Below are positions 1-13,600 of a DNA stretch of 64,000 bases, piece by piece. The DNA is from Membranipora membranacea (Eukaryota > Bryozoa > Gymnolaemata > Cheilostomatida > Membraniporidae): positions 4,729,501-4,793,500 of the forward strand of contig OU612070.1 in NCBI GenBank assembly GCA_914767715.1. The letters are read 5' to 3'. The number at the start of each line of letters is the position of its first letter. Position 1 is the stretch's first letter. The notes below the pieces were generated by a model. That model ran no database searches and was not told the origin of the DNA. It was given only the letters and a program-made list of their open reading frames with translations. A program made the translations under genes and the position numbers.

Positions 1-20
1 CATTATATTACATTTTGTAG

Positions 21-3000
21 GCTTGTCAGATTGTGGAGTTGATCATGTACTGTTATCTCGGTTTTCGGGTCATACATCTAGCCAGCTTTCAGCATAAAAC
101 TACTTTTTGGAAGGATAAAAAGAATGCAACAGCCATAGGTCTTATCGCTGTGAGTATATCAATAGTGATACAAATCTTTCTAAATATTACATTTTATAAT
201 TATACGATACATGATATCGGTATAAAGAAGAGATTTAATTTTGACTGTCTATGCTGTTGGGAATTGTGTTGAACTTCATAGTCGCTTATCACCTGAATAG
301 TCTGATAATCACTGTTAGTTTAATGTTGCCGCTAGTCCCTGCTGACCAAACACTTAGTTAAGTAAAAAACAATGATAGTTTTGTAGTTCCCATAATGCAC
401 AATTTACTTGTATCGGTTTTTTGCTGGCAATGAATAAAGTTTGTCTGTCTAATGTATTGCATATGACGAAGCAGATATCTGGTTTTGACTTTGTAGTTAT
501 GCATCATTGACATCATAGTATACTCAATATGGATAAGTTTAGCCCCAGATACGAATCCAGTGAGATGGTCACGTCCACTGAGACCCCTCTTCATCATCAA
601 CTTTCCTCAGGCTAGACAGGTCAGTTTTTCTCACAGATCATAGCGTTGATTTGGTTATATTGAGATGTTTGTGGCCGTCATTTATGATAAGATGCCTACG
701 ATATATGAATTCACACTTGCAAATAACAATATTATTGTCAAAAACTATCTATTTATAAATGACCATATAGTGGCTGATATATGTCTTCTGTTCTTCTATG
801 GAGCAAATGATTATTGTGAATCTCTTTTTATACCAATCAATGTTAAAATTGTTTTATACTAGACACTGCTAACAATGGTCACATGGTTTTTTTTTATAGT
901 GACTTTAATCTTTTTCAGATTCGGAGAGCGTTCAGGAACATCAGACGGACGTTAATAGAAATAGTGTTTGTTCTTATTCTATTCTTCTTCAGTATAATGA
1001 TCTTCGCTCTAATGGCCCTCAAGCTGTTTGATGGAAGGTATGTGTTGAAGCCTTATTTTAAAAGTAATGATAGATGTCAAACAGGCAACATTTCAACAGC
1101 AGATCACCGGGTCTGGCCCAATGATAAATCCTCTGCGGTTTCAGTACCTCCTACATCACTACATATGTGCATGTCCCTGTGTACATGACACTATATTGAT
1201 AGTTGGTGGTGAAATCATAAAGATTGTTTTGTTGTGCTCCCATTTCAATTGGGAAGACAACTCCCTCATTCTGTTGCCCATCAGTAAGTGAACCTCAATC
1301 AGTAAACCAAAGTAAATACCCTGTACTTGTCAATTAGGTTAAGACTCTCGATTTTGTCCCAATTATTTAACACACAATCTTCACAATTACTTCCTGCATT
1401 TATAAAGTGAAGAAATGCTCAGAAAGTAAGTGGCTGTCCTAAATACCATTGATCCCAAGAGCCCACTATAGAGCCAGAGTGTTCCTTGTCCTCAATGCTA
1501 TCCCAACCTTGAATTATTGAAACCTGAAAAATATGGATGCCCAGCATAAGTTATCTCAGTCCAGTCCAAACTTTAATCAACCATCCTAGATTCAAATCTA
1601 GCATCCAATTTGGCGATTTCATTAATATATTGTTTCAATTTAATTCATGAAGTTCCCACAATGTGCTTGAAATCCTTAATAAATCGCTGAACTCAAAACT
1701 GCCAAGTGCGAATCAATTACCTGAGATAGAAAGAAAGCTATTCAAGTATATACTCTTCTGGTCTTGAAATGATAAATTCCAGCTATTTAATTCTCTAGCA
1801 ATTATAGCACACATGATAAGTAAGTGATTTAGCTATTTTGTCACGGTGTGTTATTACCAGCTACCCCGGTAGTGAAAACACAAAAAGTTTTGCTGTTGAA
1901 TATTTTTTGTGTCAATGGTATAAGAGTTGTTATGTGTCATGTTGAATGTTACAAGTAGGTTTATATAAGATAATAAGTTATATTATATATATATTATATA
2001 TATAAGATAATAAGTTAGGCACATTCAACATTTATCTGTCTAACAATTTGACTTCATATCATGAATTCCAGACTGTTCCATGTGGTGAGTGTTCGTGGTC
2101 TTTAAATGTTTGGTTTGTGTTACAGCGATTATACTTTTGCTACCATTTGTGTTTAGAATGAGCCTTTCTTTCGCTTGAGCTTGTCTTAAGCCCTGAGGGC
2201 TCAGTTGTTCTATCGTTTGGCACTTAGATGTAGATTCTGCATAACTCTGTATGTTGGGTTGCCTTGCAGCTAAAACTTGAAGCAGTGCTTACATTTTAAC
2301 CATGCTATGCTCGTTTCAAACACAGTTGTGCTTTTAATTTTTAACTTCCGTGTATAGTTAGATGGTTCCACTATTTTACACTTTTCTGTGATGTCAAGTT
2401 TTAACCAACCTAACCAGTCTATAGACGAAATACTGACCCTCGGCTTGCTTTGTGAAGCTGGCTATGGGTTGGACTTGAGATAAAACGCCGGATGTTCCTT
2501 ATGCTACTATATCGACTGTACTATCTCCTAGTTCTCTTTTAGACATCAATACCTAAACTCAGAATATCAACTTTCCATAACAATGAATCTGGAAACCAAC
2601 CCAAGTTGGACGGGTGATCCTTTCAAATACTACATATCCTGTTGACATGTGTTATGAATTACCCCTGAGGAATGAAAGAGCCTACCCATGTCAGCATACA
2701 GCTATCATCAATCATAGTTTATGCTCTCCCTAACCTAATTAGAACATTCATAGCACAGTATTTTTTCCATAGTAACAATACCAGTATCCCTTATGCCATC
2801 TTTTATTGACAGCACTTCGTAGTGGAAACGGAGGGATAGTAGATATATCAATAAATCGCTCTAAAATTGCCAATAAATGTATTGTAAACAAGATAGCTGT
2901 GTCCATCTATTAGATTGTCGAAGGACACTTTGATTATAAAAGCACTTATTTGTAATTTCAGGAAGTTCTATAAGTTGAATGGTGATCGATACTTCAGCAC

Positions 3001-6000
3001 CTATGGTGATGCATTATGGGACCTGTATGTACTGGTCACAACAGCAAACAACCCTGACGTAATGTAAGATGTTGATAATGATGATTCATTTTTAGTTTGA
3101 TATATTTAAAATCTCATACTTAGCAAATTTTTCTGGTCTTCAAATGTCATTGACAGACTGGATGAGGTCGGAAGACTGGAACGTGTTTGAGCGAAGAGAA
3201 TTATGCTGTAATAAGTAATATGTCACCCATCGGTGCTTTGTTTTTTTCTCTGTGGCAGCAGTGGGTAGCGTGACAAGCCTAACCTTAAAAGGAATACCTC
3301 ACATGCATATTATCACATATTACTAATAGTATCAATAAAACAAAACCTTGCTATGTAGATGCCCTTCACTCTTTTGTCAAGGAAACTTGCAGAGCATCTA
3401 TATTTACCTAGACAACAAGTGCTTTTACATTACTGTCATTTTCAGGATGCCAGCATATGATGCTAGTCAGTGGTACGCTCTGTTCTTTGTCGTCTTTCTC
3501 ATAGTCAATCTGTACGTCTTCATGAATGTGCTACTTGCTGTCATCTTCAACAGCTACAAAAGTAACCTCAAGGTAAATTTTGATGTTTAACTTTCCATCC
3601 TCTATAAACTAAATTGGGAACTCACGATTCTCTTCTGTCTTTTGGCCATGAGAGGAAACCCTATCGATATATTTTTCTAAAAGACCTAAGTTTTTAATCC
3701 ATCTTTATCATGGCATATCATTATTTTTCCAACAATATCCCCTTCAACTCTTAGTTGGATCAAAATAGAAAAACACAACTTATGTGCAGCTGATCGACAG
3801 ATGTCCCCTAATACCAGCAACACAGCCTCTGCAATCAAGTTTTCTTATGTAGAATGAGGTTCGAGACGCTGTCTATAACAAAAGAAAGAAACTGGCTGCA
3901 GCATATGATGTAGCAAAGGTAAGACAAAGAGCTGGAGTGCAAGTCTGTATGAAATCCTTGTTCCGTGACAAATAATTTTAATTGTAATGAATGATTAAAA
4001 TCATTTGGGATCTGATTCTCCAAGGAACTACCCAACCTGCTAAAGTGTATAATGCATTTACTTCATCAAAACCAACGTAAGAAGGATATCTAGCTTACTT
4101 TTTATTTGGTTAACAACAAAGAGTTGCTGGAAAGAATTATGTTAATAAATTGATCTGTTTCTGGTTTGAATTTTATTGAATAGAAAATGGTTGTGTTGAT
4201 ATGTAATGTTGAAATGATTGCAATGATCATCTTTGCAGGAGCCTAATGCAGATAACAACGGTTACTTTCTGAGTTTTGGTGCGTGGGCTCAAATTATTAA
4301 GACCATGAACCCTAAGATGAGTGCCGATAAGACCAGGATGTTATTCCAAGTTATGGATGGTGACGGCGATGGCCAAGTCAGTAAGTATACACGTGTTAAG
4401 ACTCTCCTGAGTCTGATTTGCGTAAGTCAGACTTTTTCTAGCTTCTAGGTTTTCATTATCCTTATTTTTTGTACCACTCTCATACATCACATTCCCCTTT
4501 CAGCAGAGCATGTTTAGGATTGAAGCTCGCAACATCTAAAGACAATGTCGTACCTTTGTTGTGTACCCAGATGGACCCGCACAATACAAAACATATACAT
4601 GCAGAGGCCAAAGTTTGATCTGAGTATGCCTTGTGTTTATTTTCAGCTAAAGCGGAGTTTTTATACTGTGCTGATTTGTTGAACATACCGCTGACACAGG
4701 TCAAGGACAGGATGATATTATGGGAGAGATTATTTCCCCGATTCTTCAACAGTGCACCTAGTAAGGGTGTGAGGCTTGTTGTTCTCCACAGGTGGGTTGA
4801 CAGTCTGTTATGAGAGACAAAAAACATATTGAGCTGTAGATTTCCAAGTTATCAACACACCCAAGGGCCTAGAGGAATAAATATAGCTAGTTAAGTGTAG
4901 CTTGTCTTTGAGTGACTTTATATTAGCTAGCACCGATTTTAACTAGCTTATGTGGCAGTTTATTATTATACTAATGAGTCAGAGTAACTGTCAGTTAGCC
5001 ACAAAATTTGCTTACTCAAATCCGAAGTTTCCCTTTTGATGATTTCACATCATTATTATATTATTAGTATGTCAGCAGTTTTTCTCTTATTTTCCCATTT
5101 CCAGTGATTCAGGGCTCTGGAGGTGACTACTTTTCTTTACACCTGACTTTAAACCCTTATTTCTGTGTAGCATGTTTTAAAATTACTTTTCATTCCTGAC
5201 TTTCATGACATTTTACTTACCTTACATATCTCAATATGGTAACTTGGCTGTCTTAGAACCAAAGCAAATAGCAGGATAGCAGTAACTCATTTATTCATCC
5301 TTACAGGTTTTACAGATATTTCTTTGACTTTGCCATCGTGGTGAACGCTGTGTTTATTGCGGTGAGCTTAGATCAGGCTGAGTGGTTTTTCCTTGCACTG
5401 TTCACACTGGAAATTCTTCTCAATCTCTATGTCTATGGACCTTGGAAGTTTATCAAATCCTTTTGGAACATGTAAGTAAAAGCCGGTAGTAACATTTGAT
5501 TCTGGTACATTATGGTTGTACCTCAATAGTATGATAATTGCTTTGCCACTGTTAACTCAAGGCCAATCGGCTCGTCGTAAGGCACGATTCAGAGAATAGA
5601 AATATAAATTCAACACACGTGTCCTTTTAGTGGCCTTAGTCTTTTTTCTTGCTTGCTTAAATGAATTAATTGACTACTTTGGCTTATTTATGATTTGGTC
5701 AATAACTGATTTTCATTTTAGCTTTGACGTGCTTGTTATTGGAGGAGCCATGATCGCCACCATAGCTGAGGGTACTGGTAATCTAACGAGCGCTCAGGGA
5801 GACACCCTCGATTTCATTCTTGTGATGAGAGTACTCAGGCTAATAAAGATTGTCAATGGTTTCCAAAGGTTAGTTTCTTCTTAGTGTATCAAAATCAAGG
5901 AAGGAAAATATACACAGTGTGGGAAATCAATGCATATAATTTTTGATCGGCCAAAGGAAAATGTTTATTGGAATATTTCAACTGTTGTAATGTCTATACA

Positions 6001-8609
6001 TTAAATCAGTATTCATCAATATTCAAATGCACAAATACAGCCAAAAGTTGATGTTGTATTTTTCTATAATTGTATTGACTCTGACTAGGAAACTAAATTT
6101 TAATTCAAAAAGTGGCTTGACTGTACCAAAGGTGGTAATAAAACACAATGAGGAGAGGACAAACCCTCTAACCCTTTATCCTAGTTACCTTCCACATTAT
6201 GATCTTTCATTTTGTAGGTTCAAAGTTGTGGTTGAAACTCTTGTTTCAATTGGACCTTCCATCCTTATCTACGGAGGAGTAGTTTTTGTGAGTTGTGCTT
6301 TTTAATATTTGACACCTATGCCATTTTTACATTTCAATATTGGATTTTCAGTTATGACCAAATGAAAAGGATACGACTACTTTGGGGTATTGAACGTCTT
6401 CAAGTGGGATTTGTGGCATTCAATATCAAACATTCCTTTGATTTTGATAATGTTATTCCACAATAACCATAATCTACCGTTTTAGTAAAGTTGTCGAATG
6501 AATAAAATTGTAATTATTTTTTAGGTACTATAATTTGTATTTGTATAATGTATATTGTGTCTATGGTTATCTCTCTATTAATTTGTATACAGCTTTAGTG
6601 TTTAGTCAAGTTTCCTCATGATAAACCCTAGGATTCAAACTAGTCAGGTCTTCGTTCAGAAATTATCTACTCTCATTTTGATATGAATCGGAATTTTCTA
6701 TGATTTTAGGTATTTTACTACAGTTTTGCAATCGTTGGAATGGAGGTGTTTGCTGGAAAGTTTGAGTATTTTGGTGCGAGGACATATAACCAGAGTGCTC
6801 TTCCTAAGGACCAGTGGTACTGTGATAGTAAAAACGATAAACTCAAGGACACAGACTTCTATGCTCTACACTACTGCAGGTGTGAGCCTAATTTTCAGGT
6901 TTACTTCTGTGAAACCAGAATTTACACTGCAGCTTTTCGGTCCTATTATGTGGTCAGATTTTTGATTTTATGCAAGCTTTCATTGAGAGCAACCAAAAAT
7001 CTGTGCTTTGTAAAATTCTTCAGAATTTGTGCTGCATTTAATGATCGTTTATAAAAAAGTAGATCCGATGGGAAATTTTGAAGGAGAATTATTTCGGGGG
7101 AATCTGCAGTGTAAATGCAGCTTTACGTGTATATCAATTGCTATGAAGATCACGACACTTGTTTGGCTGGTACTTTCAGTCTCAATCAAGATGACAGCGT
7201 CACAACATTATTGGTTGATCAAACCTGAAGTTACTTGAAAGGCATTGACGGTGTCAATATTAAATAATAATATACTTCAAAATAAAATTGATATTTTGGA
7301 TAGGGAAAGATAACTTACTGCTTTCTTATCTCTAGCAACAACTTCAACGATTTTGGGAGAGCATTTGTGGTGCTCACAGAGCTGACTGTTGTCAATCAGT
7401 GGCATGTGCTTGTTGAAGGATTTGAGACTGTCACTCATCCAGCTGTCAGGCTCTACTTTGTAGCCTTCCATCTGATGGTTGTTGTACTGGTTATGAAGTG
7501 AGTATACAGTTTTTTTACTCATCATTGCTTTTTGACATATTTTGTCTTTGTACGTGAATCTGTAAGATATTCTCACAGAATAAAAAAAATTCAGTGGGTA
7601 ATACTGCATTAATTAGACATAAACAACTGCTGACTCACATTGTTTAGAGTTTAGGTTTATGTCAATCTAAATAAGGAGTCTTGGTTGCCTTCTTGTGCTA
7701 TTTATTGTATATATAAGGGAATCTCCTCATTGAATTCATCACTGAATGTTACAATTCTCCTTTTTTTATTTTCAGCATCTTCATAGCTTTCATTCTCGAG
7801 GCATTCCTGTTGGAGTATTCCCTGTCGAAGAGCAAGTTTGAAAGCATCTTTGAGGCTAAGATATTGAAGCTTGGATATGCTTTGGGGTAAGTGATACAAG
7901 AGCTGCATCGACCATCAAGCTTCCCGTGCCTGATCTTTTGTTCAACTTTGCACTTTGCAATTTCCTCCCAATATTTCAAGTTTGTCATCTAGTTTACATC
8001 TAGTTTATGAGGAAGCCGTGAGCCCAGTGCTTGACCGACTGATTGACTGACTGATATATTGTGCTACATTTAGGCAGAAGAAGTTGGAGGTGCCACAAAA
8101 TATATCAGCGGAGAGTGAAGATATTGTAGATCATATGGAGGGTGCTGCAGAGGAGGGGCCCAGATTCCACGTCAAACAGAGTACGTTATGCCTCAATATT
8201 ACAGTTATGCCTCAAATGAAACCCCTCTGTCTTGAAACCTGAACTTTGTCGGTCTGTCTTGAATAACAAAAGACGATCCTAGACTGAAAGGAAGTTCTGC
8301 CTTATTTATATGATTAGGTTTGATATAACATGTATGGCAAACGTGTTCGGTCCTTCATAATTTTAGTGCAACCGGACATATTTTGATCACAAGGCATATA
8401 GTCATCAGATGCAAAATTTACATAGCCTTTTACTTGGAAATTAAAAAACATTATGTATGTTTTCAGGTAGGCGGAAAGTTGAGGTGTTACTTCAAAGAAT
8501 GTTTGAGGATGAGCTGGATCCGGAGGATATCGGTGCTGATGAGGGATTGGCTGAAGATGACGATAAGCCTCCAAGAAAATACACATTTGATATGTTTGTG
8601 TCTACTTAG
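21..8609 (+). CDS. Two-pore channel (TPC), 3' 16 exons, 5' end outside window
   Basis: Exons: 21-149, 497-619, 919-1037, 2962-3063, 3446-3572, 3853-3918, 4239-4380, 4647-4791, 5307-5471, 5722-5868, 6218-6287, 6710-6879, 7336-7497, 7776-7886, 8074-8180, 8467-8609 (stop TAG). All phases join, giving 675 residues; usual TPCs are about 730-830, so only the N-terminus and the first membrane segments are missing. TPCs are dimeric cation channels of endosomes, lysosomes or plasma membrane, gated by phosphoinositide, NAADP or voltage. Visible: repeat I S4 (about residues 66-84, RWSRPLRPLF) followed by RRAFRNIRRTL; pore I with VTTANNPDVMMPAY; an EF-hand loop (DGDGDGQVTKAE, about 262-273); repeat II S4 MRVLRLIKIV; pore II with ELTVVNQWHVL; an acidic C-terminal tail. 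The two filter motifs (TANNP and VVNxWH) are TPC signatures. I cannot tell TPC1 from TPC2 or TPC3 without a tree. Confidence 0.93.
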
Positions 8610-10613
8610 AGTTTCGGAGTTGAATGACTGGACAAAAGTTCAACCTACCCCATGGTTCAACATTGCTTGTTGATGTTTTCAGTTCACTATGGCTGTGAAC
8701 GTTCACTATTACGCAACGTTACTGGTGCTTTCTAAGAACTTACTTAATGAAGCTATTTGTATCACAATTTTTCTTCTACCTACTTACCAAAAATCGGTAC
8801 CATTGTTTTTGCTACGGTGCCTCCGACCAAACACTTTTATCCATGGTGCTTATTAAAGTCATTTGAACAAATTAATTTATTTTGTAACTTTACGATAGTT
8901 GATTTCTCGTAGCAGGTATTTGTAGCAGGTATTTAGCGCACATTAGTTTTCTATTGTTTCGGACATCATATTTTCATTATTATTTTATATTCATTAGACA
9001 TTGATCATGAAGATGATGTTTAATTAAAAAATAAATTTGTGGAACCATAGCAAACCAATAACACGAATAAGACCAGCTACAAACAGGGGTTGGTGTATGG
9101 CGAAGAAGCAAAAAAATGAATGTCAATGCATAACATCTTGTCGGATCTAATATTTTCTAAAGGTTCTTACTGATATATGGGAACATTTGATCAATTGGAA
9201 AGAAATGGGGTTGATTGTGGGAATACAACGAAATTCGATGTGTTGCTTGGCCATTGGTCGAACCTGCTTTCCATTAGATCAAGTTCGTTCCATAAGTGAA
9301 TGCAGGGGTGTATTTAAAGTGCGATGTGTCAATATTGACATTACCACGGAGCTTGTTCAACCAAGGAGTAAAGACTCTTTTACTCCTTGGTAAATCAAAT
9401 CTGAGGTTCAACAATCAACATCCAGTCATCCACAGATATCCTCCACAGATATACTGCACTCAGTTTAATAGATACAATGTTCAAATTGAGCCAATGCTAC
9501 TCCCTGCCCACTTGAAATACTTAGGTTCACCTCTCTTGATAGCCTTATCGAAGCATTTTCCCTGATCGAAGCAACCACATATCAGCTGTAGTCAAAAAAC
9601 ATGATTATTGCTACTTGAGAGTTGTCTTCACTGATTTATAAATCAGTGGTTGTCTTTTATTACATGTTCAAATTGAAGTTGTCCTTCACTATCCTAGTGA
9701 GTAGCACTTGTAGCTCTATTTGATCAGCTTATGGTATTGACCCTTTCCAGTTAATGTCAAAGTGAAACTACTTTTTATTACAAAAACTATGGTCACGTTA
9801 CTATCATGTGACACAAATCTCAGGATATGATTGGATGAAAACTGTTTATATCTGACGTCACGGCAGTTGAAAGATTGGTGAAGGGCCAAAAAGCTATAGT
9901 GAAACTAAAATTTTGGATACTGACTCTCAGAATTATCGGTAAATATCTCAGGCATCATCCATGCAATCATCAACAACCTTTGCCACTTATATGTTAGTCA
10001 TGTATATACCTCAAAAGCATTTAGATAACATACCCAAGTACCTTTAAAATGCTTAAATTTATCTTCAGTTATGAGTACTTGTAACTCTCAATATTTATTG
10101 GAAAGATTCCTCACAGGAAATTTACAAAACACCATATTGTTTTTGTTGTGTTGAGCTCATCACTCTATCATCACATAGTTTGATCGAATGTATATTCTAT
10201 GTTGTTTGATATGAATCTACCCACCCTAGAGCACTTCTGTCTGCTCTAGCTAGTAGCTCTACCAGCCTTCTATTATCAAACTCACTACAACAACAGTCAC
10301 CCTCCTCCCAGACAAATTCTCATAATTTGTGTTATGATATTTATCTGTGGTGCTATGTATATATATAGTCTTGTGGTCATCACATTCTGAACCACCATGA
10401 ACACACAGGTTTCCCTGAGCAGTATCACTTATAAAGTCAAGTAGTAGTTCAGTTGCAAAGATCTTTCGGCTTCGCATCAAGAGAAGTTTACAAGATTTAC
10501 TTATCATTATCATGTATCCTAACTTTCCCACTATCTTCTCTCCCGTAACCTTGTAAAGGGTAGAATTTATTTTTGTTTCAAAACCAGGTATCTACATCTA
10601 GTTTGTTTTGCAG
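8610..10613. other. TPC 3' flank and intergenic region
   Basis: No exon with convincing splice borders or family motifs was found on either strand. The start is the 3' UTR of the channel gene; an AATAAA-like signal occurs near 9027. The end is probably the SIN3 5' flank or its first intron. Open frames here are short and have no recognisable content. Confidence 0.5.
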
Positions 10614-10675
10614 GTAAAACAATTAGAAGACATCTGTAGTGAGGCTGATCTCCGGTGAGAATCATGCAGGCTCCG
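10614..10675 (+). other. Candidate SIN3 start-codon exon (coding for only four residues)
   Basis: An acceptor (gttttgcag) ends at 10613 and a strong donor (gtaaga) begins at 10676. The only in-frame ATG, at 10664, encodes M-Q-A-P and ends in phase 0. That matches the phase of the next exon at 13153, whose reading [10 protein letters not shown] has no start before an internal Met at 13183. An upstream non-coding first exon is implied but not located. The alternative is that translation begins at 13183. Confidence 0.45.
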
Positions 10676-13600
10676 GTAAGAATCTTACTACTTTAGGCAC
10701 TACAAATGCACCCACTTCCGTTTTAGAAAAGTGTCATCAAATTCTTATACTCTCGACAGGGCCTAAAAACTGCGCAGATTTTCGAAAACACAAGTTTTTT
10801 AAACCCAGATATCTCAGTTTCTATTCCTCCTACAGCCATGAAATTTTTTCAGGATATAGATCTGAAGCATGCGCACCCAGCGCAATTGTTAGAAAACCAT
10901 GGAAAACCCTAGAAAACTAAAGTAGGCAAGACTGAAATTTAGTGTCAAACTGCTGCCTGAATTTTCACAAAAAAACTCCATTTTCACTCCAAACATACAA
11001 TTATCTGATAAGATTGAAGGTTTCTGATTCTGATGGTGTGTACTTTGTTTGGTTTAGCTCTGAGGAAGTGCTTGTACTCTCTGTTTTAAAATCTCATGTT
11101 TCAGTTGCAAGTTAGAATACTCAAGAGGAAAAAATATGGCCACTGTATTAATATGGCCTCTGTGATTGGTCTAACTTTCAAAATTAGACCAATCACAGTA
11201 GGTCATACTAAACTCTGCTAAATATCACAACAGTAAAGCGATGATTTTTGTTGTTTTGTTGCTGATGGATTTTTAGTGTAAATGACACATGTATCCTCAT
11301 ACCATTCATCACTGAGTATGGTAAGGCCATAACTGTCTGTGTTGGTACAAAATGAGAGCATGATGGACAAAGTTTGCACACTATTTCATCATTTATATGT
11401 ACTCAAGTGATGTCCTCTCTAATTTCATATAAGATTGAACATCAACTTGCATAGTAGTTGGCCCACCTCAGATTGATTTTGCACAGTTACTACTACAGAT
11501 GGTGGTGTCAACTGTGTGTGATTGAAGTACCAATTAAGCTGTACATAAACCTATTTCACTAGTGATATCAGGGAGTGATCACCAAAATTTTACTGGGATA
11601 TCTTAGCTAGATTCAGTGCAGACCAATTTGATGAACAACTATTTTCACTTGTATTGCAAGCACCTGTTGTTAGTGTTTGGATATGCTTGCTTAGGCTGGT
11701 TGACACTTCTTCTCTAGCAGATCATAATCCATAACATAGTTGAGCTTTTGCATGTAATGAACATGTTTTAAGTTAGTAAAGCATGGGTGTCAACAATTTT
11801 TGCTCATGACGCTCTAATCAGGGTATAAAGGGAGTTCTTTTTCTTGTGATAAACAAGTTGAGTCAGTTGTAGGCCAAGGCGCAAGGGTCGCTGTTGTAGT
11901 TCTATTGGTATGGTTTCGTCTCATAATCAATGTGAGAGAAATGTATAAATATCTAGTTTTGCAATGTTTATTACATATATAATTGGCGGACATGTAAATC
12001 CCGGCATGTTAAAAAAGCTAATGCCAACTTAGGGATTGAGTTCGAAACAGTGTTGAAAATCTAGAACTTCAGAGAGTGCCTACAGTCCTAAACATAGTCC
12101 TAAGGCTTAAAAAGAGGTGTCAAAAAATGTAGTGCAATGCTCAAGAGATTTAGTAAGCTGAGAGTATCTGTTAGTTGGCTGTTATCATTATCAACGAGTA
12201 GTGAGGAGCATTGTATTAGTGAGGTTCAAGGTAGCTGTTAGTCGTTCTTTCTTGACCCCGACCAGTGTCTAGATCTTTCTGAGAATCATCTATATCAAAT
12301 CAAATCAAACTATAAACATGAGCATATATATATATTACTCTATAGCTTTAAAAAAACATATCAAATAAGCATGGAGTTTGCTTCACCGCTTAACAAAATA
12401 TCGCATTTTAATACATAAATTTTGGCATAATGTTTGATGGAATGGGTTACACATGTTTGAATATATGCGGCCAGGGAAGATGGAACATGGATACTTCAGG
12501 TATCAACTAGACTCTAGAATTTACAATATTTGATCTCAGGCAGTAGCAAAAATGAGTGTGTGTAACGTTGTGCAGTCATAGCGCAACGTTACACACACTA
12601 TTTTTTGCTTCTGCCTGGGATCAAATATTGTAAATTCTAGATGATATTTTTGGCTGCTAAAATGAAATTAGATTTTGGATTTGCTTGCCTCATATTGCTC
12701 TCAGAGCAAATTTGAAAACATATTTGGAAAATTCACACCTATGTGGTTCCAACCATGTATTTATTTTCATGATTGGAACATTTTGAAAAAATCCTTTGTA
12801 GTGCCTAACTACTTCGAATCAAAGGCTTGATGTGATATTATATGTTTAGAAGATGATATCAGTAAGCTAAATTGAAAAATCAACATTTAGAAATATTAAG
12901 ATCACTGGTAGTCATTTCGTCACCTTTCTGCTTGCATATAGGCTCAAGAGCTGCACATCAGTGGGAAACCTTGCTAGATGATACCTTCACATTTTCAAAG
13001 ACAAGGAGGTTTTGCCCTGTGCTTTTTCAGCCTCATTTCAAAATACAGCAAAAATAGGATGTAGGCCTAGGCCTCCATTTCACTTGGAATACTGAGGACC
13101 ACCATTTTTTACCCTCTTAAAGCATGAACTATTATTAATTATTATTTCACAGGACCCAAATAATCCCGGGCCTCCAGGGTTTATGCATACATCCACAACC
13201 CAACCTGGGATCGTACCACACAGACCAGGACCTCCGGCTCAAGGTGCAAGTTTCCCATCTGCACACTTCACACCACGACCAATGTTTCATCCTAATGATC
13301 CTCTTCAAAGACAGCAAGCGCCTATACCAATGTCTGTGACAGCATCCATGCCTATGAATCTCTCAGCAAGCAGCTCGTCTAATCCTACTCCATTTTCACA
13401 GCCTCCACAGGTAAGAAAAACTGGTTATGTATGTCCTATTGTTCAAGTTATCCTTCCTGCCAATAAATTCATTCAGCCAAATTGAGTTTATTTGGAATAA
13501 CAGGTTTTCTATTTTCATTAATGTGAGGCTTTTAACTATTTTGGTGATATTTGAAGCTGACACGAGAAATATCCTATGATAACATGGGCCTTACAATTCT

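Noticed and set aside
611-612. GC-type donor for the second TPC exon
   Set aside because: Extending nine bases to 619 gives a normal donor (gtcagt) in phase and adds A-R-Q, which makes the expected ARQIRRAFRNIRR run.
10639-10920. 93-codon open frame at the SIN3 start
   Set aside because: It runs through the candidate donor into the intron in a different frame from the SIN3 reading and has no family features.
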